DNA of 64,000 nt from Aquimarina sp. ERC-38 (lineage in GTDB: Bacteria; Bacteroidota; Bacteroidia; Flavobacteriales; Flavobacteriaceae). Within the stretch, counting starts at the first letter, position 1; the number at the start of each line of letters is the position of its first letter. The position numbers and the translations under genes are program-made. The DNA lies in assembly GCF_026222555.1 (NCBI RefSeq), contig NZ_CP098511.1:1779501-1843500 (forward strand). The letters run 5' to 3'. Of the stretch, positions 1 through 9,875 are shown one piece after another. Under the pieces are notes generated by a model. That model searched no databases, was not told where the DNA came from, and was given only the letters and a program-made list of their open reading frames with translations.

Positions 1-1129
1 TATAATGAGAGAGCCGGATAATATTCATCCCTGCTTTTTTATACTGCAAAGCTTCCTTATAATGAAATGAGTTGGGAACGGCATCACCAATGTTAGGGTA
101 GTTTTGATGCCGGTTAGCACCAATTAGAAACAGAGGTTCTCCATTTAAGACAAAACCTTTGCCTTTTTCCAGAGTGAATTTTCTGAAACCAAAGGTATTC
201 TCTACAAAATCAACCGGTATATCCTCATCGTAAATTACAGAATTCGCCCGATATAAATAGGGGGTATCGGGAGACCATAGATGATAATCATCTTCAATAA
301 TAGCGGTTTGCCTAAAGGTATACGTAGCATTTGCTGCAATTATCGCTTCGGAAGTTATTTTTTTAATAACGAAGCCTTTTTTATCGATAATATTAGTTAC
401 TATTTTACTTCGTTTACTCGTGGTATTTTCGTTCTTTACCGTAGTTTTAACGGTAACCGTACCATTATTTTTATTTACCGTAGGTGTGGTAATATGAACC
501 CCGGCATCATAGGCTTCCCAGTTATAATTTACGTGAAGTTTATTAGTAGTAACTAAATAAAGGTCACGATACAAACCACCAAATTTTACATAGTCGGTTT
601 CATGCGGGTCCGGCGGAATCACCTGGCTAAAACCATTATCAGCTTTTATGGCAATAGTATTTTCTTCCCCAAAGTTTACAAAATCAGTAATATCAAAATG
701 AAACGGGGTGTATCCGTTAACTGCATACGTCCCCACTTTATTACCATTCACCCATAATTCGGTTGCATTATGTACTGCTTCGAATTCCAGAAAAACTTTT
801 TTAGAGGAATCCGCATTAATTTTAACTTTCTTTCTATACCAACTTACATTACGCAGATAGGTTTCCTGCACCCAGGTTTCTTTAATACTATCCATTTCAG
901 AAGAAACCAATTGTGTGGTATGTGGAATGGAAACATCTTCCCAGGAAGAATCATCATAGGTGATACCTGTTGGAGTGGTACCATTTGCGTGGGTTTTACT
1001 ATACTTCCATCCTTGGTTCAAATTTGTTTTAGTTCTATCCCCAACTTCTACTCCGTAAGCCAACTTGTTTTGCGTATAGCCGATTTGTAAAGTAAAAAAA
1101 CTAATTAGTAACAAAAACGAAACTTTCAT
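1..1129 (-). CDS. Glycoside hydrolase family 2 protein, 3' part outside window
   Basis: The frame is open from the ATG at 1129 to the left edge, so about 376 N-terminal residues are visible and the catalytic end is missing. A signal peptide (MKVSFLLLISFFTLQIGYTQ) predicts export. A GH2 sugar-binding jelly roll follows (SWYRKKV, ELWVNGNKVG), then an Ig-like domain, then the opening of the TIM barrel (NGEPLFLIGANRHQ, with MNIIRLSH near the edge). The family includes beta-galactosidases, beta-mannosidases and beta-glucuronidases. The catalytic glutamates are not in view, so the substrate is open. It lies 36 bp after the end of a second GH2 gene on the same strand and is probably in the same operon. 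Confidence 0.88.
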   Translation of the reverse strand, partial: MKVSFLLLISFFTLQIGYTQNKLAYGVEVGDRTKTNLNQGWKYSKTHANGTTPTGITYDDSSWEDVSIPHTTQLVSSEMDSIKETWVQETYLRNVSWYRKKVKINADSSKKVFLEFEAVHNATELWVNGNKVGTYAVNGYTPFHFDITDFVNFGEENTIAIKADNGFSQVIPPDPHETDYVKFGGLYRDLYLVTTNKLHVNYNWEAYDAGVHITTPTVNKNNGTVTVKTTVKNENTTSKRSKIVTNIIDKKGFVIKKITSEAIIAANATYTFRQTAIIEDDYHLWSPDTPYLYRANSVIYDEDIPVDFVENTFGFRKFTLEKGKGFVLNGEPLFLIGANRHQNYPNIGDAVPNSFHYKEALQYKKAGMNIIRLSHY

Positions 1130-1165
1130 TTTTAAATCTTTAAGAGTGAAGTGGTGTGGTTGAAT

Positions 1166-3670
1166 CTACAACTTTACAGTTTTAATTTCAATAGTATTTG
1201 GAGAAAGACCTTCTGAACTTGCTTTTATTTTGATTGTGCCTTCTTCTAAAGATGATTTGACAATAAGCAAACATTTTCCGTAGAAAGCTTTGATAAAAGG
1301 TTCTTGAAAAGACTCTAAAGAAGCAGAGTTACCGTTACCGACAGCTTTAAACGCACCGTTTCCGTTTACCTCAAAATTCACCAGGTTTTCCGCATTTGGG
1401 CATAAGTTACCGTCTTTATCCTCAATTCTTACCGTTATAAAGGATAAATCTTTACCATCTGCATCTATTTTAACACGATCTGCAATTAATTTAATTTTGG
1501 CAGGTTTCCCGGCAGTTTTAATTTCTTTGCTTACCAGCTTTTTTCCGTTTTTATAACCTACCACTTTGATACTTCCCGGTTGATACGGAACCTCCCAGGA
1601 TAATCGATATTTGGATTTAAAAATACCTCGGTTAAAATTATATCCTTCTGTTTCAAATCCCCTGTATTCTGTAAATACATCGGTCAGGTCTTTTCCTTTA
1701 ACCTTTTTACCGAAGGATTTTCCATTTACAAACAATTCGGCTTCATCACAATTAGTATAGGCAAAGACCGGGATGGTTTCTCCTTTTTTTTCTTCCCAGT
1801 TCCAATGTGGTAATACGTGAATCATAGGTTCTGTGGTCCATTGGCTTTGATATAGATAAAACCGGTCTTTAGGGAAACCGCATAGGTCTACCGGAGCAAA
1901 ATAAGAAGCGTGAGACGGCCAGTCGTCATTCCAGTAACCATTAGTAGAATTATCTTTACCACCGTAAGGAGTTGGTTCGCCCAAATAATCAAATCCGGTC
2001 CAGATAAATTCACCTAGTACATCAGGATTAGCTTCTTGTGCATCAAATTCAACATCTGGTGAGTACGCCCAGGGTGGCCCTACGGTAACGTCATAACTGG
2101 AAACCTGATTGGTTTCTTTTTTAACGGTGTAGTCTAAAGGGATATCGTAGTACCCTCGCGTACTTGTTTGTGAAGAGGTTTCAGATCCGTAGAAGATCAT
2201 ATCCGGATTTTGTTCTCTTATTTCAGCGTAATACGCAGGCTTATAGTTAACGCCTACTACGTCTATCTGATATGCTAATTTATTAGTAAAGGATGCAGGA
2301 TAATAGTTGAAACCAGCCGTAGTTGGGCGCGTATCATCCTCATCATGGCAAATGTCATTTAGCATTTTTGCTACTTTCCACCCGTCTTCCTGACTTTGTT
2401 CCAAAATTTCGTTACCAATACTCCACATGATGACCGAAGGATGATTGCGATCTCTCTTAATCATATCCCTTAAATCAATTTCTGCCCACTCGTCAAAATA
2501 GTTACTATAACCATTTGGTACTTTAGGGGTTTTCCATTCATCAAAAGCCTCATCAATAACTACAATTCCCAGGCGATCACAAACCTGTAACATTTCTGTA
2601 GAAGGGGGGTTATGACTTGTTCTCAGTGCATTAGCTCCCATTTGTTGCATGATCTGCATTTGACGTTCTGTAGCTCTGTAATTTACAGCTGCCCCAAGCG
2701 GGCCAAGGTCATGATGCATACATACCCCATTAAGTTCAACGGCATTACCATTTAAATAAAAACCATCCTTTTTAAATTCAATCGTTCGAATTCCAAACTC
2801 CGTTTCATATTCGTCAACCACTTGATTACCTATTTTTAACTGACTTATAGCTTTGTATAAATTGGGTTTTCCAATATCCCAAAGCAACGGATTCTTTATA
2901 ACAATTCGCTGGATATGTTTAGTTTTAGTTCCATTCTTAGACGTGATGCTTTGCAAGTCTCCGGCAACTTTGTTGTTGTCTTTGTCTAGTATGGTAGTTT
3001 CCAGTTGGATTGCAGTGTTAGCTTTTGTTGTGTTTTTTACGGTAGTTTCTATCTGAACCGTTGCTTTTTTATCGGTAACTTCCGGAGTAGTGACGTAAGT
3101 GCCCCACTGCGGAATGTGTATGGGTTCATTTATTTTCAATCGTACATTACGATATAAACCAGCTCCGGCGTACCATCTGCCGGACAAAACTTCAGGGGCT
3201 AACTGCACGGCTATCACATTGTCCTTATCAAAGTTAATATGAGGTGTCAAATCGTATTCAAAACCGCTATACCCGTAATGCCGAAAACCTAAGAAATGAC
3301 CGTTAATCCAGACTTTAGAATTATTCATAGCACCATCAAATTCAATAGATATATGCTTATTTTTAAATTTATTTTCAATGGTAAAATGTTTCCTATACCA
3401 GGAAATACCATCCGTAGGAAGCCCGCCATTTCTAGCGTTGTATTTCTTATCAAAAGGCCCTTCTATGGCCCAGTCATGAGGGAGGTTTACTGTTCTCCAG
3501 TTTTTATCGTTTACATCAATAGTTTCTCCTGCTGCTATCGAATCATTTAAAAATAACCAGTTTGCATTAAAATTTTGGTCTGCTACTACTTCAATTTTGT
3601 TTTTCTGACCAAGGAGACAGGTTGTAGTCAATAGCCATAAAATAAGAGTAACACTTTTAAGGTGTGCCAT
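1166..3670 (-). CDS. Secreted GH2 glycosidase, probable beta-galactosidase
   Basis: 834 residues with a signal peptide ending near LLGQ. Domain order is sugar-binding jelly roll (about 45-190, with SWYRKHF and NSKVWINGHFLG), Ig-like domain, TIM barrel (about 300-600), and C-terminal Ig-like domains resembling those of DUF4982-type beta-galactosidases. The likely acid/base is the Glu of SIGNE (near 420) and the likely nucleophile the Glu of GSETSS (near 496). FIWTGFDYLGEPTPY is a typical barrel-end motif. The start overlaps the end of the upstream sulfatase gene by 14 bp, which suggests translational coupling. Pairing with a sulfatase and a second GH2 suggests action on a sulfated galactan. 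Beta-galactosidase is a family inference; other GH2 activities remain possible. Confidence 0.9.
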   Translation of the reverse strand: MAHLKSVTLILWLLTTTCLLGQKNKIEVVADQNFNANWLFLNDSIAAGETIDVNDKNWRTVNLPHDWAIEGPFDKKYNARNGGLPTDGISWYRKHFTIENKFKNKHISIEFDGAMNNSKVWINGHFLGFRHYGYSGFEYDLTPHINFDKDNVIAVQLAPEVLSGRWYAGAGLYRNVRLKINEPIHIPQWGTYVTTPEVTDKKATVQIETTVKNTTKANTAIQLETTILDKDNNKVAGDLQSITSKNGTKTKHIQRIVIKNPLLWDIGKPNLYKAISQLKIGNQVVDEYETEFGIRTIEFKKDGFYLNGNAVELNGVCMHHDLGPLGAAVNYRATERQMQIMQQMGANALRTSHNPPSTEMLQVCDRLGIVVIDEAFDEWKTPKVPNGYSNYFDEWAEIDLRDMIKRDRNHPSVIMWSIGNEILEQSQEDGWKVAKMLNDICHDEDDTRPTTAGFNYYPASFTNKLAYQIDVVGVNYKPAYYAEIREQNPDMIFYGSETSSQTSTRGYYDIPLDYTVKKETNQVSSYDVTVGPPWAYSPDVEFDAQEANPDVLGEFIWTGFDYLGEPTPYGGKDNSTNGYWNDDWPSHASYFAPVDLCGFPKDRFYLYQSQWTTEPMIHVLPHWNWEEKKGETIPVFAYTNCDEAELFVNGKSFGKKVKGKDLTDVFTEYRGFETEGYNFNRGIFKSKYRLSWEVPYQPGSIKVVGYKNGKKLVSKEIKTAGKPAKIKLIADRVKIDADGKDLSFITVRIEDKDGNLCPNAENLVNFEVNGNGAFKAVGNGNSASLESFQEPFIKAFYGKCLLIVKSSLEEGTIKIKASSEGLSPNTIEIKTVKL

Positions 3671-5216
3671 GCGTTAATTGTAATTTAGTCGTAGTATTAG
3701 TGGTTTTTTGATAACAGTCTGAAATATCCAAAGAGTCATCCATACTTTTTTGTAATTGTTCTAATTCTTTAAATAAAGATGCAAAACGTTCTTTTTGTTC
3801 GGGTTCATTAGCAATATCGTACATCTCTTCCGGATCGTTTTCTAAGTCAAATAAAAGTGTTTTTTTTATTTTCGGATATACTAATAGTTTATAACCATCC
3901 TTTCTGATCATGCGTTGTGCATCCCGATAAGCACCATAGATCGCAGTATATTTACTAGCTGTTTCTGTTCCCTTTGCTATATCTAAAAAACTATTAAACT
4001 CAACATATTCCGGTTTTTTGACTCCGGCAATTTCCAGTGAGGTTGCCATTGCATCTTGTAAATAAACATCAGTATCTGTTTTCTTATTTTTTGGAATATC
4101 GGGGCCTAAAATAATCATAGGTGGCCTGATACTATGGTCAAATAAGTTTTGCTTTCCTAATAACCCGTGACGCCCCATGGCTAAACCATGATCAGCAGTA
4201 AAGATAATATAAGTATTGTTCATTTTGCCGGAAGCCTTAAGAGCCTGAAGGATTTTACCAATTTGTGCATCTACATGGGTAATACTGGCATAATATTCTT
4301 TAGTATGTGTTTTTATAGCTAGTTCTGTTCGAGGAAAAGGTGCTAAAGCTTCGTCTCTCACGTTTTGACCACTTGCCATGTCTTGTTTATACGGATATTG
4401 TGGTAAGTAACTTTCAGGAATGGAGATAGTGTTTAAATTATATTTCTCTAAATATTCTTTTGGAGCTTGCCTAGGATCATGCGGCGCATTGAATGCCAGG
4501 TACATAAAAAACGGGTTCTCTTTTGTTTCGGCTTCATTTATAAAGAGGATAGCATCGTCTTTTAAGACCTCACTCCAGTGTTTTCCATCTTCCCAAAAAC
4601 CCCCTTTAGAAGTGTCATACGGAGACCAGGATGTGTCTGATACAAATTGGGGACGACCATATCCATCAGGCATGATGGCAGCAAAATTAGCGTTTTGAAC
4701 TTTAGTTATAGAGTCTATCTTTCTGGCCATGACCTTGTGATCCCATGCATCTTTTGGCATACCTGCTCTTACATGCCGGGTATGCTGAAAAACGCTATCA
4801 GCTGGAGCATCCACGTGCCATTTACCGGTCATATAGGTGTCATAGCCTTGCGATTCTAATAATTTACCCCAGGTTTTATCCAGGGCTCTATTTTTATTCC
4901 AGTTCTTTCTAAAATGATTAGCTTTCCATACCGACCTTCCGGAGATTAACATAGCCCTGGACGCAGCACAGACAGCACCACTCCAGGCACCCATATTGTA
5001 CACGTGGGTAAGCGTCGTACCTTCTCGGACTAATGAATCCATGGTTGGGGTAATAATTTCTTCGTTTCCTAAAGCATGTATGGATGAATAGGTTTGATCA
5101 TCTGTAAAGATAAATACGATATTAGGTTTTTGTTTAGTAGTAGTATTCTTTCCGGTTTTTGTACCACATGAAAAAAGAAGGCTAACCGCCATTAGTAGAG
5201 AAAAGGGAATCTTCAT
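3657..5216 (-). CDS. Lipoprotein sulfatase, formylglycine-dependent (S1 family)
   Basis: The start at 5216 was chosen because it places a lipoprotein signal (MKIPFSLLMAVSLLFSC) at the N-terminus; the frame is open to 5249. The N-terminal sulfatase fold begins PNIVFIFTDDQ, whose Asp pair binds calcium. The modification site is CAASR near residue 82, fitting C-x-A/P-x-R, so it needs a formylglycine-generating enzyme or anaerobic maturase encoded elsewhere. Further conserved pieces are TGKWH, NAPHDPRQAP and TADHG. It should remove sulfate esters from algal sugars at the cell surface or in the periplasm. First gene of the sulfatase-GH2-GH2 operon. The subfamily cannot be set by eye. Confidence 0.92.
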   Translation of the reverse strand: MKIPFSLLMAVSLLFSCGTKTGKNTTTKQKPNIVFIFTDDQTYSSIHALGNEEIITPTMDSLVREGTTLTHVYNMGAWSGAVCAASRAMLISGRSVWKANHFRKNWNKNRALDKTWGKLLESQGYDTYMTGKWHVDAPADSVFQHTRHVRAGMPKDAWDHKVMARKIDSITKVQNANFAAIMPDGYGRPQFVSDTSWSPYDTSKGGFWEDGKHWSEVLKDDAILFINEAETKENPFFMYLAFNAPHDPRQAPKEYLEKYNLNTISIPESYLPQYPYKQDMASGQNVRDEALAPFPRTELAIKTHTKEYYASITHVDAQIGKILQALKASGKMNNTYIIFTADHGLAMGRHGLLGKQNLFDHSIRPPMIILGPDIPKNKKTDTDVYLQDAMATSLEIAGVKKPEYVEFNSFLDIAKGTETASKYTAIYGAYRDAQRMIRKDGYKLLVYPKIKKTLLFDLENDPEEMYDIANEPEQKERFASLFKELEQLQKSMDDSLDISDCYQKTTNTTTKLQLTHGTP

Positions 5217-5355
5217 AGTTGTACGTGTAGAAATAAAATTACGAATCATTAATTACATATGCCTACGTGTTCTTGCAGATCAAAAGTCAGGTTTATCCGT
5301 ATAAATAGGAAGCACAGATGATTTTTATAAGGCAACAAATGTTTTACGCTTTTGT

Positions 5356-8300
5356 TTATGCCTTACTATCTTTGAGTCTAACGTATTTACTGGGAATAAC
5401 CCCAAATTGTTTTTTAAAACATTTAGAGAAATAAGATGCGGTATTAAAACCGGTTCTGTACATAATCTCCTTGACAGAAAGGTCACTTTTCTCAAAAAGC
5501 TGAACGGCTCTTTTTAATCGAATATTTCTGATAAATTCACTGGAAGAAAGTCCAGTAAGTTCTTTTGTTTTTAAATACAAATTACTTCGGCTCATATTCA
5601 TTTCCTTAACAAGCATTTCCACACTAAAATCCGAATTCATCATATGCTTTTCAACAATCTCAATGGCATTCTGCAAGAATATTTCATCAGATGAAGTGAC
5701 CGTTACATCTTTAGGTTGAAGTACAATATCTTTATTAAAACGTTTTCTAAGTTCTTCTCTTTGTTTTAAAATGTTAGCTAACTTAAGTTCTAACAATTCC
5801 ATATCAAAAGGTTTTCTAATATAAGCATCAGCCCCTGTTTTTAAACCTTCGATTTCTTTTTCTTGCGAAATTTTGGCAGTCAGCATTACTACAGGTATAT
5901 GGCTGGTTTCTTTGGTACTTTTTAATTTATTACATAAGGCAATACCATCCATCACCGGCATGATCAAATCGGTTACGACCAGGTTAGGCATAACCTTTTT
6001 TACCAGTTCAAAACCTTTTTCACCGTTTTCTGCTTCATAAATATAATATGACTCTCCCAGTCCTTTTTTTATAAACGACCTGATGTCCGGATTATCATCT
6101 ACAATTAATAATACTGGTAATTTAGACCGGGACCTTATCATATTGTTATCTGCAATATCATCCATCACACCTATTGCATGCGTATCTGCGTCTTCCTGGG
6201 TGATAAAGGTGCTGGCTTCGAATACTTCATGAAATTTTAAACCGCTTTTCTTAATATAGGTTTCTTTTTCTTTAGGAAGCCAAACGGAAAAGGTAGTTCC
6301 GGTTTCAGCATTGCTTTTAACCTTTATAATTCCCTGATGAAGCTCCACCAGGTTTTTAGTATAAGAAAGCCCAATCCCGGTTCCCTTCGTTTTTAAATGT
6401 GAAGACAGGTCAGCTTCGGTATAAAACCGTTCAAAAATATGTTGAATTCTATGTGCCGGAATACCAGGACCTGAATCTTTTACCTGTATTAAAATATATT
6501 TGGACTCGTCAATCTCTAAGTCCGGGAACGTAGGTTTTTTAGGATCTTTTCCGTCGAAGATTTTTAATGAAATAGTACCATGTTCCGGAGTAAATTTAAA
6601 GGCATTGGATAATAAGTTATTTATGATCTTTTCGATAGCATCGGCATCAAACCAACTGTAGATAGTGTCTTTTGAAATAGTAACATCAAAAGATATATCT
6701 TTTTTAAGACCTAAAAATTGAAAGGGTTCGCTTATTTCTTTTAAGAATTCTACAATATTGCTCTTAGATAAATTCAGATTCATTTTACCATGATCCATTT
6801 TTCTAAAATCTAATAATTGGTTGATAAGCCTAAGCAGGTAGTCCGTATTCTTCCGCATCAGGATATACTGGTCTTTCACCTCTTTAGCACTCAGGGTGTT
6901 TCCTTTTTTTATTAGAAAATCCAAGGGTCCTTTTATAAGGGTTAGGGGAGTCCTGAACTCGTGAGAAATATTAGTAAAAAACTCCAGCTTTACCTTTTGT
7001 ATTTCTTCGTTTTTTTCTTTCTCCAAATATTCCAGGTCCAATCGGTGTTTTCGGTTTGCTCTTATAATAGTATACCTTCTAAACGCTAAAAGCAAGCCTA
7101 TAGCCAGAAGTAAATAACATATTTTGGCTGCATTTGTTTTCCATAAAGGTGGTTTTACGTGTATATCGAGACTGATAGGGGTTTCCAGCCAGACATTGTC
7201 ATTATTTGAGGCTTTTACTTTTAACGTGTATAAACCAGGTTCCAGGTTGGTATAGGTTGCATATCGGTTATCTGATGAGGTATAAACCCATTCTTCATCA
7301 AAGCCTTCTAATTTATAAGCGTACTTGTTCTTTTTTGAAGCAGCGTAGTGTAAGGCTGCAAATTCGAATGAAAAACTGTTTTCTATATGTTTTAATTCAA
7401 TTTCTTTAATTTCATTAATTGATTTGTCCAGAATCACTCGTCCGTTAATACTTTCACCGATTGCAATGGGTTTATTAAATATGGAGAAGTTGGTGAAAAC
7501 GGTTTCCGGAATAAATGTATTATTTATAATTTCTTCCGGATAGAAGGCATTAAATCCGTTAACACCGCCAAAAAGTAATTTGCCGTCTACGGTTTTAAAA
7601 GCTGCCAGTTCACTGAATTCATTACTTTGTAGACCGTCATTCACATCATAGTTTTGAAAAGTTTCTTCTCTGGGGTCAAATTTGGAAATCCCTTTATTTG
7701 TAGAGAGCCAAAGGTTATCCTGTTCGTCTTCCAGGATTCCTTTAATTACATTGTTGGGTAACCCGTCATTTTCAGAATAACTTTTAAATCGTATCGACTG
7801 GGATCCGGAACCTGGAATTAATTTGTTTAATCCACCGCCAAAAGTTCCTATCCAGATCGTACCGGATTTACTTTCAAAAACAGTTAAAATATAGTTATGG
7901 CTTAGGCTGGTATCATCTTTAGGATTGTTTTTAAAAACATCAAACTTTGGGTTTTTAGACCGTATCTGGTTCGGGGTTAAACGAGAGAGCCCTTTTCCGG
8001 TGGCAAACCAAATATTACCTTGAGAATCCTGATGTATATCCCGAACAATATTGTTTGAAATGCTAAATTCATTAGTGGCATCGTATCTTAAAATATCTTT
8101 AGTAAAACTTAAACTGTCCTTATTGATCAACCATCGTCGTACGCCACTCGTATACGTACCTATCCATACATTTTTTGCATTGTCCTGCATTAAAGAAAAC
8201 ACACTATTAGGTGTATCCTCCATAGGTTTAATATCTTTATCAGTTATAGGTTTATCCCCGTCTAAATCTATTCCGAACATACCGGGAGAGTTTTCACATC

Positions 8301-9612
8301 CGATTAAAAGCCTTCTTTTATTCTTTAATTGAATTTCTTCTAGAGCAAATACTTTACTCAACATTTTAAAATTCTTAAACCCCCTGTCGCTACCATCTTT
8401 ACTTTGTAAATTGAGTCCTCCTCCTTCTGTTCCTACCCATAGGTTCTGATAACTGTCCTGATATATTGAACGTATTTTATTATTACTAAGGCTGCCAGGG
8501 TCCAGACTTTTCTTAAAATGCCAAAATTGTTTGCGTTGCGGATCGAATTTATTAACGCCACCGCCATTAGTTCCCACCCAAACAATGCCGGTGCTGTCGA
8601 TATATAATGATTTTATAGTGTTTTTAGTAAGACTTTTTTCCGAATTTTGAGGATCGTAGCGGTAGGTGCTGATGAGCTCCGGAGCTTCTGTTTCAGACAA
8701 GTTGGAGAATTCAAGAAGGCCATCATCCGTACCCGCCCAGATATGCTGATTACTGATTTGTACCGAATTAAATACGCCTTCATGAATAAACTGTACCTCT
8801 TTATTAGCTGTTTCACGGAGGTATCGGTATAAACCATCTTTAGTCCCCAAAATCAAGTTACCGTAACTATCTTCATTAATAGCCATTACATTGGAATCAG
8901 GAAAATTAGTTAAATCATTTAAACATTGAAAATAAAAATCTCCGTTCCTGTCCCTGGCTAGTTTTGATAACGTCTTTGCACCACCGATCCATATCTGCCC
9001 CGTACTATCTTCAAAAAAAGAAAATACAATATTCCTTTTCCCCGTAGGAGCTTCGGTGTTAGGGTATAAATTAAAATGTTTGAACTTCAGAGAGTCGAGA
9101 GGTTGATTAAGGTCAACCATATCGATACTGCTTGAGTTGCCTACCCAGAGGCGGTTTGCGCTATCTCTGAAAAGTTGTGTTATATAATCATTATGGATAC
9201 TGTTCTTATTATTTTTATCCGAAGTAAATGAGGTGAATTCTTCGGTCTCCCTGTTAAAATAGTTTAACCCTCCTCCTGTAGTACCAATCCACAAATTACC
9301 CTGCTCATCGTCAATAATTTTCCAGACTAAGTTACTACTGATGCTCTTCGTGTTTTTAATATCCGGCTTATAAATAGTGAATTCGTAACCATCATATCTG
9401 TTTAAGCCATCATGGGTGCCGAACCACATAAAACCATCATCATCTTGAAAAATTGTATTGACATCACTTTGAGATAGACCGTTCTCTGTAGTCAAATGTT
9501 CAAAGTTTAACGCATTTTGAGTATAGGCAGTAAAAGGCTCTAGAATAAGTAAAATCAGAAAAAACCTTACCGTTTTTTGGAGCGCATGATATGTTTTTAA
9601 GTAGGTAGTCAT
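5356..9612 (-). CDS. Hybrid two-component system sensor/regulator (HTCS)
   Basis: 1418 residues, the usual size for these polysaccharide-utilisation regulators. After a signal peptide come Reg_prop beta-propeller repeats (repeated VWVGTNGGGVN/LWIGTTGGGLN type, about 40-730), a Y_Y_Y domain, a membrane helix (about 830-850), a kinase core with the phosphoacceptor in ISHEFRTPL (near 882) and ATP-binding boxes (NNLLSNAFKFT, DSGPGIP, GTGIGLS), a receiver with Asp in VVTDLIMP (near 1215), and a C-terminal AraC-type HTH (about 1330-1410). Periplasmic ligand binding drives DNA binding within one polypeptide. It lies between the sulfatase/GH2 operon and the divergent sugar-catabolic operon and probably senses an oligosaccharide of that substrate. 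Confidence 0.95.
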   Translation of the reverse strand: MTTYLKTYHALQKTVRFFLILLILEPFTAYTQNALNFEHLTTENGLSQSDVNTIFQDDDGFMWFGTHDGLNRYDGYEFTIYKPDIKNTKSISSNLVWKIIDDEQGNLWIGTTGGGLNYFNRETEEFTSFTSDKNNKNSIHNDYITQLFRDSANRLWVGNSSSIDMVDLNQPLDSLKFKHFNLYPNTEAPTGKRNIVFSFFEDSTGQIWIGGAKTLSKLARDRNGDFYFQCLNDLTNFPDSNVMAINEDSYGNLILGTKDGLYRYLRETANKEVQFIHEGVFNSVQISNQHIWAGTDDGLLEFSNLSETEAPELISTYRYDPQNSEKSLTKNTIKSLYIDSTGIVWVGTNGGGVNKFDPQRKQFWHFKKSLDPGSLSNNKIRSIYQDSYQNLWVGTEGGGLNLQSKDGSDRGFKNFKMLSKVFALEEIQLKNKRRLLIGCENSPGMFGIDLDGDKPITDKDIKPMEDTPNSVFSLMQDNAKNVWIGTYTSGVRRWLINKDSLSFTKDILRYDATNEFSISNNIVRDIHQDSQGNIWFATGKGLSRLTPNQIRSKNPKFDVFKNNPKDDTSLSHNYILTVFESKSGTIWIGTFGGGLNKLIPGSGSQSIRFKSYSENDGLPNNVIKGILEDEQDNLWLSTNKGISKFDPREETFQNYDVNDGLQSNEFSELAAFKTVDGKLLFGGVNGFNAFYPEEIINNTFIPETVFTNFSIFNKPIAIGESINGRVILDKSINEIKEIELKHIENSFSFEFAALHYAASKKNKYAYKLEGFDEEWVYTSSDNRYATYTNLEPGLYTLKVKASNNDNVWLETPISLDIHVKPPLWKTNAAKICYLLLAIGLLLAFRRYTIIRANRKHRLDLEYLEKEKNEEIQKVKLEFFTNISHEFRTPLTLIKGPLDFLIKKGNTLSAKEVKDQYILMRKNTDYLLRLINQLLDFRKMDHGKMNLNLSKSNIVEFLKEISEPFQFLGLKKDISFDVTISKDTIYSWFDADAIEKIINNLLSNAFKFTPEHGTISLKIFDGKDPKKPTFPDLEIDESKYILIQVKDSGPGIPAHRIQHIFERFYTEADLSSHLKTKGTGIGLSYTKNLVELHQGIIKVKSNAETGTTFSVWLPKEKETYIKKSGLKFHEVFEASTFITQEDADTHAIGVMDDIADNNMIRSRSKLPVLLIVDDNPDIRSFIKKGLGESYYIYEAENGEKGFELVKKVMPNLVVTDLIMPVMDGIALCNKLKSTKETSHIPVVMLTAKISQEKEIEGLKTGADAYIRKPFDMELLELKLANILKQREELRKRFNKDIVLQPKDVTVTSSDEIFLQNAIEIVEKHMMNSDFSVEMLVKEMNMSRSNLYLKTKELTGLSSSEFIRNIRLKRAVQLFEKSDLSVKEIMYRTGFNTASYFSKCFKKQFGVIPSKYVRLKDSKA

Positions 9613-9875
9613 ATTAACAAATATATTAAATTATAAACGCAGATTTTAGATAATATTAACGCATTAGAATAGATAAGATTATAAAAGGGGTTTTATAAAG
9701 TTCTTTTTATCAGGTATTTGTAATTTTATAGATAGGAATCAGGTAACTATTAAATAACATTCTGTGGTATCTTTTAAATCATATACTATAATGATACCTA
9801 TTTAATATCCTAATTTTACAAATTGATAAGTTAGTGCCCGGACAGGTCACTTTTAGAGATAAATAATACAAATTA
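9613..9875. other. Divergent intergenic region, HTCS and sugar operon
   Basis: About 260 AT-rich bases between the HTCS start and the first gene of the plus-strand catabolic operon. It must contain at least the promoter of that operon. A TATATTTG box lies close to the HTCS start but no matching upstream element at the usual spacing was found, so no promoter is claimed. Confidence 0.5.

Noticed and set aside
281..1090. Plus-strand open frames at 281-556 and 770-1090
   Set aside because: They lie antisense inside the GH2 gene that runs off the left edge; the minus-strand frame has full family similarity.
8613..8837. 74-codon minus-strand frame and its plus-strand mirror in the HTCS gene
   Set aside because: Both are out of frame with the HTCS propeller sequence and carry no features.
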